Assembly (NCBI RefSeq): GCF_907164915.1
Contig: NC_061866.1
Coordinates: forward strand, 20,662,429 to 20,726,428
DNA length: 64,000 nucleotides
Direction: 5' to 3'
DNA from: Impatiens glandulifera
Taxonomy: Eukaryota; Streptophyta; Magnoliopsida; Ericales; Balsaminaceae
The notes beneath the pieces are model-generated. The model worked only from the letters and a program-made list of their open reading frames with translations, was not told the DNA's origin and did no database searches. This document shows, one piece after another, positions 18,582 through 29,870 of this stretch; within the stretch, counting starts at the first letter, position 1, and each line of letters opens with the position of its first letter. A program made the translations under genes and the position numbers.

Positions 18582-20442
18582 GTTGGGTCCATGGTTGATT
18601 AGTCCCTTTGGGATCCAGACTTGAATAAGTCGGATCACTTTCCCGGTTATTGTTTTGATAATATTTGGCTTAACTTCTTGGCCGTTGCTCAAGAATGCCT
18701 TATGTGGTGATGGGCTTCTTTGATGTCGGTTTTTATTATTTTTATTTGGTTTCCGGTTGGCTTTCCTTCTCTCAGGATGAAGCCATTTTTCAGTTTCGTT
18801 AGGACCTACATACTTAAGCGCTTCTTCCGGTTTTAAGTCACTTTCGGTGTGTGAACTTTTGACAAATTTTATAAATGGAAGATTGTTTTTCGTTAGTTTC
18901 ATCCCGTTAGATTGTTTTGTTTCATTTTGTTTACTTGGATCATAACCGATACCATATCTACACTTCGGATGTCGTTTATAGTTACACATTTGTTTCACTG
19001 CTTGACGTGATCTCTCCCACGCAGCCGTGACGTACATTGCTTGTTCATCGGTTTCGATTACCGGTTGAACTGTCTCCTCATTATCCGAGAATAGTTCATC
19101 CGGTTCATATGTTTTGATTTCACATGTTTTATCGTTTTCATCATTTATTTGTTCGGTTTTAGGTTCTACAGATGTTGGTATATATGCAGATATATTTCTG
19201 AACTCAGCAACCATTTGGTTGAGTGCAGAGACTAACTCTTCTTTAGTAAACTCATCAGACGAGAAATCAAATACCTCTTCGTCGTTTTCTATGAAGCAGG
19301 TTACTTTCTCTTCATTATCTTCGTTGTCGGAATATGCCCACTCGCTTCCACCGTCGGATGCAATGAGAGCTTTTTGGATCTCCTTTCCTTCATCAGCATG
19401 TTGATCATCATTTCTTCGGTAGTCGTTTCGTTGGTTATTGTTGTTTCCCCGATAATTGTTTCCTTGATGATTGTTTCCTTGATACCGGTTGCCTTGATAG
19501 TTATTCCCTTGATAATTATTTCCTTGATAGTTTCCTTCCGGTTTTCTATCGTCTCTTCTTGGTTTTCTACACTCTGACGAAATGTCCAAAACCATCACAG
19601 TTATAACATCTATTGTTTGATTTATCTACATAGTTATAATTAAAATCATTATTAGATGGTGGCTGGCTCTTCTTCATGAATTTCCCGAATTTCTGGGCTA
19701 GCATTGCCATCACATCGTCGGTTATTTGATCAGTGTTTTTGACTGGAGCCGGTGCGGTTGATACTGGAGCCGCCGGTTCCACCGATGTGACCAAAGCTCT
19801 TGTTGCGGTTGATGTAGATGCTTCATCTTCGATTCGAGATTTGATCTCGAATTCGTAGGCTTTCAAGTCCTCAAACACATCATGCAACTTCATCTGCCCA
19901 AGGGTGCTTGATTCCCTCATCACCATGGTCTTGATATCCCACGTGCTTGGCAGAGATCTTAAAGCTTTGATGATCACTTCTCGGTTGTCATACTTCTTTC
20001 CGAGTGTCTGAAACTCGTTTACTACGCTGGTGAACCGGTTGCTAAATTCCTTCATATTTTCTCCCGGTTTCATCCTTATGTTTTCATACTTCTGCGTAGC
20101 CACCAAGATTTTGTTCTCCTTGGTTCTTTCGTTTCCCTCGTGGATCTGAATGATCGTTTCCCAGGCTTCCTTTGCATTGTCACACTCTGATATTTTGTTC
20201 AAAGTGTTGTTATCTATAGTTTTATAGATGTGCCTCATGCAATGGTTGTCCAGGTTGCTTCTTCTCCGATCTTCACTTGTCCATAGGCTTTCCTCCTTGT
20301 TGATCTTGATCGGTCCTTCCTTCAGGACTCGGCTCATCTCATCATCTAACGTTATCAGATGTAGATACATCTGTTTCTTCCAACTGCTAAATGCTTCGCT
20401 GTTTAGCATTGGCGGCTTGTCGCTGTGGTTCATGCTTCCCAT
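18579..20442 (-). pseudogene. gag: Element B gag, frameshifted in the zinc knuckle
   Basis: It starts at ATG 20442 (MGSMNHSDKPPML), since the longer upstream extension runs into the LTR. The UBN2 domain occupies about residues 20-210 and a CCHC knuckle begins CYNCDGFGHF. Two bases are missing after that Phe codon compared with A and C, so the frame breaks inside the knuckle (near 19587). The original frame resumes as SECRKPRRDD and a G-N-N-Y-Q pentapeptide repeat. The C-terminal half continues to IWIPKGLINHGPN and TAA. With the frameshift the copy cannot make full Gag and would depend on Gag from elsewhere. Confidence 0.88.
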
Positions 20443-20473
20443 TTTCTTCGGTTGCTTGAGTGCTAAGAACCTC

Positions 20474-20485
20474 GCTCTGATACCA
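20474..20485 (-). other. Primer binding site, element B
   Basis: The minus strand reads TGGTATCAGAGC, two bases inside the 5' LTR, complementary to initiator tRNA-Met. Confidence 0.88.
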
Positions 20486-20487
20486 CT

Positions 20488-21642
20488 TGTTAGGATCGGG
20501 GACTCCCTTGGAGGACCGGGGTGTTTTTCCGGTTTCGGTAAGGGTGGCCTCTTACAACACACACAACTCTTTGGTGATAGTCCGGTTAGAGACTAAAACC
20601 TTTCTCAGCACTGCACAACCTGTCACAGACTCTTGAACCAGGTTCAAGGGCGGAAATGTCTGTTTGAGGTTGAAGCAACGAATGCGACTTTTAGATGATG
20701 TTTTAGAAGGAGTAGGTTTTATGGATATGAGTGACCGGTTTTAGGAGTATGATTGGTTTTGAGGTTAAGGTTAAGTGAGTGAGAAATGAAAGCAAAGAAA
20801 AGAACACGAGACAAGAAATTTATTTATGGATGTTCGGAGCAAAACCCTCCTACGTCACCCCTTCTTCTCAGGTTATGAGAAGGATCTTCACTAACTCTTT
20901 AGAGTTACAATTACACTTCCGGTCGAGCCCAACTTCGCTACTCGCCGGTTACACCAAACTCACACTTTGATGTAATACAACAGCTCAATACAAACACACA
21001 TAGAAGGCTTCCGGTTTTAAACACACCGGTTTTAGAATACAGGACTTTATCTCTCTAGAATTTAATGCTTTATCACTTTCAGAATTTATGATGCTCACAA
21101 CTACAAGTACCGAACTGCATTGAATGAAGACGATCCGTCTTCCTTTTATAGCTGAAAATATCCAACGGTTACTTTCTTCTCTCTCTTGCGGATTAGTCGA
21201 TCATTAGCACGCCTATTTGCAGAAAGGTTGCTTGCACGCTTCAACTTCCTCAACACCTGGCATTCATGCAGGTGACTCTGAGCATATGATGACATAGCCG
21301 GTTTTCAGATTGATACACGTGTTGAGCATCCGCTTCCGGCTGTCGGCATCGGATCAACAAAGCATCATTGCTTTCCTCGCATGCTTCTGATCGGATCTGA
21401 TCTTCTTTTATTCTTTCGAGACACGTTTCTTCCGTCATGGTACGTCACTCTTGAGATTTGAATCTTCTGACTTTTGATCTGTACTGTCCGGTTTCTGTGT
21501 CTTGTGCATTATGATCCGGTTGGAATGTAATCTTTTGTTCTTCGTTAACCGGTTGCTTTGAGAAAGTGAAACCGGTTCCTGTGATCTTTTAACTTGATCA
21601 CTTGAGGCTGGTTTCTTTGAAGTAGTAGCAACCGGTTTTTGA
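20488..21642 (-). repeat. 5' LTR of element B, outer end truncated
   Basis: It matches the 3' LTR from TGTTAGGATCGG up to GGTTTTTGAT (21642), then stops. The outermost about 103 bp, including the transcription-upstream edge, are missing. The TATA-like CTATAAAAGGA is at 21142-21151, and the shared LTR box is at 20823-20870 with its hairpin. Loss of the upstream end may remove part of the enhancer, but the core promoter is present. Confidence 0.9.
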
Positions 21643-23059
21643 TAAGTTCGATCCTTCTTGCAAATGGGCATAGTTGGCTACTGGGCGCAGCAAATGGTCA
21701 TTCCAAAGAAGGTAATGAAGGAATTCGACACGATGATGAGAAACTTTATCTGGGGTAGTAATGGAAGAGGATGAAAGAAAGTCAAATGGACCGCTCTCTT
21801 CAAACCGAAGGACGAGGGAGACATCGACTTGAAGAACTATATCCAGTGGAACAAGGATCTAACCTTCAAGCATCTGTGGGCTTTAGAGCACAATCAGGAG
21901 TCACTATGGATCAAATCTGTGCATACGAGGTTTATGAAACACGAAACCAGCATCTAGACCTGTAAAATTTACGAAGGTATAAGCTGGTCTTTGAAAAAGA
22001 TTCTTAAACTAAAAAGAGATATTGCAAATCTTTATGACATTAGACTAGGGGACGGGAAATGCATTCTATTCTGGCACGACCTCTAGTTTGAAAATCAGCC
22101 TATCGTCGATAAGGAGGAGTTTCAAAATACTCGTATCAGAAGAGACTACGCAAAAGCGAAAATCAGACACATCAAAGACGGGAATTGGAACTTGCTCTTG
22201 AGAAGAATTCCAGAACGAAAGAGGATACTTGATCATATAAGTAACATACAACTACACGACAGACCGAATATTCATGAATGGAAAGTTGAGGACAATGGAA
22301 AGCTGGTATTGAAGAAAATATGGGAGATAATCCAGGAAAAAGCGCAGAAAGTAGAACGGACTCCTCTTGTATGGTTAACGAAGATTATCCCTTGACACTA
22401 GTTCATCATATGGCCCGCCTTCTGGGAAAGACTCAGCACTCATGATCGTATCAGCAAGTATATGAGCATCCTGGACGCGAGCTGTCTTCTATGCATAGGA
22501 AATGAAGAAACCATAGATCACCTATTCGGGAGCTACTGTATTGCTTCGGACCTTTGGGACAGATTCTATAAAAGTCTGGAGTTGATTAGTTTCCCGAGCG
22601 AATGGAATGAAATCAAAGAAGCAGCACTACTCAAAGCCAATGGAAATAAATTTGCAACAAGCGTGTTCAAGTGCGTCTTTGGAGTAGTGGTGTATAACAT
22701 TTGGCAAGAACGGAATGTAAGGGTATATGGCAGAACCCGCAGGAGCGTTGACGAGTTATGGAAAGATATTGTATCGGATTGTAGAGCCCTCGCGAGAACA
22801 TGGAGAGGAATTCCAAGTACGAAGAAGAACTGGAATATCTATAGGAACTGGAGTTTACCGTTTTTAAAACTCACTAGAACTGAAAGCATTATAAACAGAT
22901 AATTCATTTACGTTTTTAGCTTTTTAGCTTTTATTCAGAATGTTACGACTTCAAAATTATTCTAGGCCTGTCTAGAATGATCTCTTAAACTCATGATTTT
23001 TTTCCCGTTTTTGGGAATTTTTAATGAAATGACGCTAAGTCATTATTCCCAAAAAAAAA
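21643..23059 (+). mobile_element. LINE-1, 3' segment with poly(A) end
   Basis: This continues the LINE interrupted by element B. About 500 bp encoding the RT catalytic box are missing between the two halves when compared with LINE-2. The first about 20 bases (21643-21662) are an inverted LINE snippet. The 3' UTR resembles those of LINE-2 and the 38190 fragment (ATGACGCTAAGTC), and the element ends in nine A residues at 23051-23059. Confidence 0.85.
21660..22902 (+). pseudogene. LINE-1 ORF2 C-terminal part
   Basis: It resumes at MGIVGYWAQQMVIPKKVMKE, the RT thumb and connection region, with stops at about 21772, 21957, 22084 and 22395. The end encodes a zinc-binding zf-RVT-like region (ASCLLCIGNEETIDHLFGS) and the conserved TRRSVDELWKDIVSDC tail. 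Against LINE-2 the identity is high, so decay came mostly through point changes. It is not functional. Confidence 0.85.
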
Positions 23060-23633
23060 CCTCTAAGGTGTCAATATGGGTAGATCCAATGACTTTTGCA
23101 ATGTCAGTTTTGGCATTGACTGTGATTACTTGGTCATTGACGATGAACCTGAGCTTTTGGTATAGTGTAAAGGTTAAAGCCTTTGTTTGATGCAGCCATG
23201 GTTTTCCTAAGATCAAGTTATAGGAAGGTTGCATGTTGATGACATAAAAGTCAACTTGAAATGGTATGCCGACCACTTGGAGGTGCACTTGAGGTAACAC
23301 ATTATCTCGCGGCGAGAGTTATTGAAGCCTTTAACACACATGTCAAATGGTATGATCTTGTCTTGGGATACTGCTATCTTTTTAAGATTCCACCAATGAC
23401 ATATGTTGAGAACTGATCCATTGTTTATTAAGATCATCAGAACAGTCTTTCCCCCCATTTTGCACAGAAATGTAGAGGGCTTTATCATGGTTTGATTCAG
23501 TTGATGGAAGATCCGTATCTTCAAAGTTGATCATGTTATGTTGTGAACTAACGAATATGATCCCTACTAGTTCTTTAAGGGTGGTGTTAGAAGGGACATT
23601 GGCCTTTCTTAACTCATTGAGGAATTCTTTCAT
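23043..23633 (-). pseudogene. Gypsy retropepsin-like fragment
   Basis: Two frames give GGKTVLMILINNGSVLNIC, corresponding to the usual IDNGSALNVCP active-site region with the catalytic Asp changed to Asn. The downstream segment SYNLILGKPWLHQTKALTFT is the conserved LGRPWLH flap-distal motif. The last bases run into the LINE-1 poly(A) tail and are not gypsy. The copy is inactive. Confidence 0.7.
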
Positions 23634-25180
23634 GTTCTCAATAGAGTAATTCAGAATTTCCTAGATGGAAATATTAGTGTTTGTCCTTTTCAGTTGACTC
23701 AAGAGGCTATCTCCTAGGTTAAGAGCTCTCGACTTGTTTTCTCTTTTGGTCCCTACATGCAACTGGATGTGGATGGAACATTAGTCGGTATGGTTTTCAT
23801 GAAACTGTGTTGAAAATTCATTCCATCACGTGTTGTCGCGATACCTATCGGGGCGTAAATGTGGGCAGTCGTTTTTACTTCCACCATTCATAAGTTTTAC
23901 CATAATATATTTTATACTTCTTTTTGGGCCAAGAATTAATCAAGTTAATTTTTTGTCCAGCGTCATGGATCGGGTCGAGTAATGCGTTCTAATCAATCAA
24001 GTCATGGAACATTTGTGAGCATATTGACTTCATGATCTAGTAGCGAATTCTTTACTATCTCTTGTTTGGCGATCACGTTCTGATCAATCAAGTCATGGAA
24101 CAGATGTTTGAGGGCGCTACAACTATCAGTAGTGTGGCCCTTTTCTTGGTGGTAGTCGTACCAAGTATTCTAATACTTTCCCTAGAATGGTTTGTCTGTT
24201 TTTGGGGAGAGTGATTTGATAAGATTTTTCTTGGAGAATCTACATCACTTGACTTAAAGGCATTATTAGGTTGTCAAAGACTCTAGGAGGTCTAGGTGCT
24301 TTTGGAGGTGTATTTTTGTAGGGGTGGTTGTACCTACCTTAGGCTATGGAGGCTTACTTAGGCTCTTGTTTTGATGTGATTTCTCGTGCTAGGAAGTGGT
24401 TATCTAGTGTATTTATATCTTCTCCTTTCTCGGAAAATGTCTTGGAGGGTGGTAGCTTTCACTGTTTTTTCATCTCTCCCTTCTTTCTTAATGGCATCAC
24501 CGAGGTTATTGCCAGTTTTTAGCAATTTCTTCATATTTTGAAAGGTTTTGATGACGAATCTAACAGAATATTGTCCGTTAACTCTTTCTAAGATCATATC
24601 TATTTTTTGTTGTTCGCTTGGGAGGAAATCGATTTCCTCGGCGACAACTTTCCATCTCTCGATAAACACGGAGAATTTCTCATTTTCTCTTTGTTTGATG
24701 TTCTAAAACCTCTTTTCTAGTCGTTCGAGGTTTAGATACATTGAGAAGTGTTCTATGACCAATGCAGTCAATTCCTCTGTGCTCTGTAGATAGACAATCT
24801 TTTGTTGGTGAACCAGCGTAGAGTTGTGTCATCGAGGTATTTGGGGAATAAGTGGAGAACAGTCGGTTCTCCGAGTCGTAATTGGGTCATTGCAAAAGTG
24901 TACATTTTGAAAAAGATTAACGGGTCGCTTTTTTCTGATGTACTTGGACATGTCTAGAAGCTTGATGCCAAATATAATGAGTGCTCTTTCAGAAACTTTT
25001 ATAGCGTCTTTCTAGTCATAATGTTCTTCAATGTTTTTGCCATTAGCCATCTTGTTTAGTTGTTCCTGGATTTTTGCTTGCATGGCATGAACTTGATCCA
25101 TTTAGCGTTCAAATTCCATTAGCGGTGGTTGATCATCTGCTGAAATTTGTTTTTCCTATGATCACAGGGAGTTGATTACG
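23060..25180 (-). mobile_element. Decayed Ty3/gypsy element (gag and protease)
   Basis: Minus-strand fragments of a plant gypsy polyprotein in order from right to left. A retrotransposon-gag region runs from about 25100 to 24400, with LRLGEPTVLHLFPKYLDD and FIERWKVVAEEIDFLP. A cysteine/histidine motif follows (YHQEKGHTTDSC, LKHLFHDL; about 24050-24170), then a retropepsin (23043-23633). Stops and frameshifts are frequent. Pol beyond the protease is cut off where LINE-1 was inserted. No LTR could be delimited. Confidence 0.7.
24400..24669 (-). pseudogene. Gypsy gag fragment
   Basis: An 89-codon open piece of a retrotransposon Gag: an F-I-E-R-W-K helix, then FLPSEQQKIDMILERV and a segment ending in charged residues. 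More gag of the same strand lies up to about 25100 in other frames. No intact start is seen. Confidence 0.6.
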
Positions 25181-25309
25181 TCCTCATGTTGTACTCATGT
25201 GGTTAGGTCAATATCTCTTCGAAGTCTTTATAAAGAGAGACATTCTCTTGAGCTTGTTGACTAGTAGGACGGGGGTTAATGGGGATGAACATAACCATAA
25301 CAATTGCCT

Positions 25310-26080
25310 CCTCATGTTCACCTAATTGTTTTAAACACACCACATAAATATAATTGTCTATTCTAAGCACGGTTATAGTGTTGTCGTTCATACGATGCTT
25401 AGTGGAAAAGTCGTCGAGTCTAATCATTAAGATGATTATATCCACTATGGTTATCTTACTCCTTTTGAATGCATCACACAAGTGTAACCGGTGACTCTAA
25501 GCACGATTATAGTGTTGTCGTTCATACTTCACTCGGCAGAGAATTCATTAAGTTTAATCATTTAGTTCATTAAACCCACTATCATTATCCTGCTAGTTTT
25601 TAACACATCACACGAGTATAATCGGTGATTTTAAGTGTGTTTATATTGTTGTCGTTCATATGATGCTTAGAGGAGAATTCATTGAGTCTGATCATTAAGT
25701 TGATCTGATCGGCTCTAATTATCCTACTCGTTTTAAATACATCACATAAGTGTAATTGGAAATGGTAAACATTGTTATAGTGATGAATTCATACGATGTT
25801 TAGTGGAAAGGCTATCGAATCTGAACATTACGTTGATTAGATTATTTTGAACGCATGAGTATAACCGACGAATGTAAGCGTGGTTATAGTGTTGTTGTTC
25901 ATACGACGCATGGTGGAAAAATCTTCGAGTCTAGTCATTAATAATCACAAGGCTACGATTATCCTACTTGATTTGAATACATCACACAAGTGTAATTATA
26001 GTCATGACATGCATACAACGTTTCGTGGAAGAACCGTCGAGTCTAATCATGAAATTGATCAGATTGACCATGGTTATTCA
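25310..26080. repeat. Degenerate minisatellite, about 110-135 bp period
   Basis: A motif close to GGTTATAGTGTTGTCGTTCA recurs at about 25371, 25505, 25639, 25770, 25881 and 25994, each followed by ATACGATGCTTAGTGGA and CGAGTCTAATCATTAA-like sequence. There are about six diverged units. It lies just upstream of the gypsy gag remnant, so it may belong to that element's leader or LTR. Confidence 0.75.
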
Positions 26081-26112
26081 TTTCAGATCATTATCCGATA
26101 ATTACTCTATTC

Positions 26113-26117
26113 TCTTT
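26113..26117 (+). other. Target-site duplication of element A, left copy
   Basis: TCTTT directly before the LTR start. The matching TCTTT follows the right LTR at 34992-34996. Together they prove that the two ends belong to one insertion. Confidence 0.88.
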
Positions 26118-27235
26118 TGTTAGAAAAATTAAGTAGATTAATTTTAACCGGCAAAAGAACTTAATTAGTCTCAAATTTTCCTGTGCGGGTACAGATCAAA
26201 CCGTATCATACCGGATGAAGCATATGTCTAAATGATTCGGTCATAATCTGTGAAACCGGTTGAACTCCCTCAACCGGATCGGCTAGCAAAAGAATCATTA
26301 TCCGACTGACTCATTCCATTATTGATGATCATAAAAGCTCAACGGAAAACTTTGAAAAGTCATGAATCTGAGAAGATGACGTAATATGATGATATAGAGA
26401 TCTCTCAGAAATATACAAGAAGAAAAGATCCGGATCAGAAGCATGCAACGAAAACAATGATTAACTGTTTATCTAAATCCACAAGCAACATCTGATTCAG
26501 GCGGCCGACCTAGTGCATGTATGCCAAGTGTCCAAAATGCAAGCCGGCCTAAGTGCATGGTTGCCAAGTGTCCAAAATGACAAAGCGTGCACGCAAACCT
26601 CTGAACCTGACCAGCGCGGCTTCAGATGACCAATCCAGCGGAGAGAGAAAATTATGACTGTTGTCATATTTTCTATATAAATAGAAGCTCACAGTGCTAA
26701 ACGTGCGACATTGAATAGTGATTGAAATTCCCGAAAGTGTTCTTGTATTGTGTGTGTATTTTACCATTGAGTAAAAAGTATTGTATTACATCATTGTGAG
26801 TGGTGTAACCGACGAGCAGTAAATAAGACTCGATCGGCATTGTGTGAGTGTTGTAATATTCCGATTAGTGAATATCTTTCTCACTGATTGAGAAGAAGGG
26901 GTGACGTATGAGATAAAACTCCGAACATCCATAAAATCTTGTCTCGTGCTCTTTACATTTACTCTCCGGCTCACCTTCACTAACCGAACCAGTTCCTTTC
27001 TCCATCTTAACCGACTCCTTCTAAAATACCCTCCAAACTGAACTCTGTGTGTTACTTCAAGCTGAAACAAACCATTTCCACACTTGAACACGGTTCAAGT
27101 GGTTTGTGGCAGCTTGTGTAGTGTTAAGAAGCGGTTCTAGTCTTTAACCAGACTATTACCAGTGTGTGTTGTGTTATTAAGCGTTCTCCCTTAAAGTTGG
27201 ACCCCGGTCCTCCAAGGGCGATCTCGATCCTAACA
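26118..27235 (+). repeat. 5' LTR of element A (1118 bp)
   Basis: It runs from TGTTAGAAAAATTAAG to GATCCTAACA. A TATA box CTATATAAATA lies at 26673-26683. The shared LTR box is at 26890-26934 with a TTCTCA/TGAGAA hairpin (26878-26894) just before it. The right LTR has the same order plus an extra piece of about 70 bp near 32422-32490. Confidence 0.9.
26673..26683 (+). promoter_or_regulatory. LTR TATA box, element A
   Basis: CTATATAAATA in the middle of the 5' LTR, preceded by GC-poor sequence and followed by the presumed R region. It is the best candidate for the genomic RNA core promoter of this element. Confidence 0.6.
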
Positions 27236-27237
27236 AG

Positions 27238-27249
27238 TGGTATCAGAGC
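27238..27249 (+). other. Primer binding site, element A
   Basis: TGGTATCAGAGC two bases after the LTR end (CTAACA), complementary to initiator tRNA-Met. Confidence 0.9.
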
Positions 27250-27281
27250 AGGAATCTTAACACTCAAGCAACTGAAATAAT

Positions 27282-28781
27282 ATGGGAAGCATGACCCACA
27301 GCGATAGGCCATCGATGCTAAACAGTGAATCGTTTAGCGGCTGGAAAAACAGATGTACTTACATCTCATCACGCTGGATGATGAGATGAGCAAAGTTCTA
27401 AAGGAGGGACCGATAAAGATTAACAAGGAGATAAAAACATGGATGGCTGAAGATCGAAGAAGAAACAACTTGAAGAAGAAACAACCTGGACAACCATTGC
27501 ATGAGACATATCTTCAAAGCGATAGACGACAAGACGTTCAACAAAATTTCAGATTGTCAAAATGTAAAGGAAGCCTGGGAAACGATCATTTAGGTTCATG
27601 AAGGAAATGAAAGAACTAAGAAGAACAAAATCTTGGTGGCAACTCAAAAATATGAGAACATCAAGATGAAACTGGGAGAAAACATGAAAGAATTCATTGA
27701 TCAGTTCACCAGTGTGGTCAATGAGCTACATACACTTAGAAAGAGATATGATAACCGGGAGATCATCATAAAAGCTTTGAGATCTCTACAAAGTGCATGG
27801 GATATCAAGACCATGGTGATGAGGAAATCAAGCAACCTCGAACAGATGAAGCTACATGATGTGTTTGAGGACCTGAAAGCTTACGAATTCGAGATAAAAT
27901 CTCGAATTAAAGACGAAGCATCAACATCAACCGCAACCAGAGCTCTGGTGACATCAGTGGAACCAACAGTCCATGTATCATCCACTCCGGCTCCCGTCAA
28001 GAGCGATGACCAGATCAGTGAAGACATGATGGCCATACTAGCACAAAAATTCGAAAGATTCATGAAGAAGAATCAACCACCATCGAACAACAATTACAAC
28101 TATAATTATGCTGATAAATCCAATATAAGATGTTATAACTGTGATGGTTTTGGACATTACATGTCAGAATGCAGAAACCGAGGAGAGACGACCGAAAGTC
28201 GGGAAACAACTATCAAGGAAACAACTACCAAGGAAACAACAACCAAGGAAACAACTACCAAAGAAATGACAATCAAAGAAACAACTATCAAAGGAACGAC
28301 AACTAGCAAGCCGATGAAGGAAAAGAAATCCAAAAGGCACTCATCGCATCTGACGGTGGAAGCGACTAGGCATACTCCGACACCAAAAACGATGAAGAAG
28401 GAGTCACATACTTCATGGAACATGAAGAAGAGGTATTTGATTTCTTATCTGATGAATTTACTAAAGAAGATCTAATTACTGCACTCAATGACATGGTCGC
28501 TGAGTTCAGAAACTTTTCTGCCCTTATACCAACCCGGTCAAATCATGAAACCGGAGAGTCAAGTGATATCGCTGGTGAGCCATGCGAAACCATGGTGTAT
28601 GAACCGGCTGAACTATATTTCGAGAGTGAGAAGTCACCAATCATCACCACAACAAAGTAAGGAACTCTTAGGCAGACAGAAAGAGGTTAAGCCGAACACA
28701 ATTAGAACCATTACCGGGAAAGTGATCTGACTTATTAAAGTCTAGATCCCAAAGGGACTAATCAACCACGGACCCTACTGA
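27282..28781 (+). pseudogene. gag: Element A gag, decayed
   Basis: It starts MGSMTHSDRPSMLN at 27282. Frameshifts near 27350 and about 27600 break the UBN2 domain, after which a long frame (27633-28475) covers the rest of UBN2 and an intact CCHC knuckle, CYNCDGFGHYMSECRN. The G-N-N-Y-Q repeats that follow in element B are read here in another frame as a K-E-T-T-T repeat, showing a frameshift before about 28200. A premature TAG replaces the Trp of IWIPKGLI, and the natural gag stop TGA is at 28779-28781. It is not functional. Confidence 0.85.
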
Positions 28782-28821
28782 ATGTGGGTACCAGAAAGGT
28801 GTAAATATTTAATTTTTGTAG

Positions 28822-29870
28822 GTTAGGAGGAGCAAACGGTTAGAAAACTCGGAATGGTACTTGGACAGCGGGTATTCAAGACACATGACCGGTAACAGTG
28901 GACTTCTAGCCGATATCATCTATGAAACCGGAGCAATGATCACTTTTGGTGACAACTCAAAAGGTAGAACCGTGGACAAGGGTAAGATTGTCCATGGTAA
29001 CATGTCTATAAATAACGTGTTGTTAGTAGAAAATTTGCATTTCAATCTGTTAAGTATAAGTCAAATGTGTGATGTAGGGTACACGGTTGAATTTCATAAA
29101 CATGCATGCATAGTTAAAAATCATCAAGGTGACACACTACACAGCATAAACCGAATAGGAAACATTTACAAATTCGATTGGAAAACTAAAATTGAAAATC
29201 CTGTTTGCATGATAGCTAGGAATGATCCGAACTGGCTCTAGCACAAACGGCTAAACCATCTAAACTTCAAAACCTTAAACTTTATATGTTCTAAAGAATT
29301 GGTTTATGGTTTTCCAAACATCAAATTTTCCAAAGATAAAGTATGTGCTGCATGTCAAATGGGAAAACAAATAAAATCATCTTTCAAAAGCAAAGGTAAT
29401 TATCAATCCGAACGATGCTTAGAATTATTGCATATGGATTTATTTGGACTAGTTAAGGTCACAAGCTTAGGAGGCATGTATTATACCATGGTAGTTGATG
29501 ATGATTATTCTAGATTTACTTGGGTAACATTTTTAACATTTAAAAATCAAGCTACGCCGAACCTTATAAAATTACTTTTAAGGATACAAAATAAGAAATC
29601 TATCCGAATTAACCGAATTAGAAGTGATAGAAGAACCGAATTTACAAATAGTACTTTAACTACTTTCTTTGATGATTCTGGTATTACGCACGAGTTGTCT
29701 AGTGCTAGAAAACCTCAACAAAATGGCCTGCCTGAGAGAAGAAACCGACTCTCAAGGAAGCTGCAAGGTCCATGATAGCCGATTCGGGTATTGCTCAAAA
29801 GTTTTGGGCTGAAGCTATCAATACTGCTTGTTATACTCAAAACCGGTCTTTAATTACTAAACGGTTCTAG
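28822..29870 (+). pseudogene. Element A pol remnant (protease and N-terminal integrase)
   Basis: The protease region DSGYSRHMTG has Tyr in place of the usual Cys after D-S-G. The integrase zinc finger (CAACQMGKQ) and catalytic core follow, with SDRRTEF replacing SDRGTEF and a TAG at 29240. After NRSLITK (about 29868) similarity to pol stops abruptly and the sequence continues with the gene cd tail. RT and RNase H are absent. Confidence 0.85.

Larger units (their letters stand above)
7667..21642 (-). mobile_element. Sirevirus-like Ty1/copia element B with post-pol gene cassette
   Basis: A large (about 14 kb) minus-strand element. Its order is 5' LTR (20488-21642), PBS, gag, pol, genes a, b and cd, reiterated polypurine tracts, 3' LTR (7667-8923). 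It is inserted in LINE-1 ORF2 after TTACC. The matching TSD cannot be checked because a deletion removed the outer about 100 bp of the 5' LTR and several hundred bp of LINE. The two LTRs differ at about a dozen sites over about 1.15 kb by eye, so the insertion is young. Pol is completely open, while gag has one frameshift. Confidence 0.92.
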
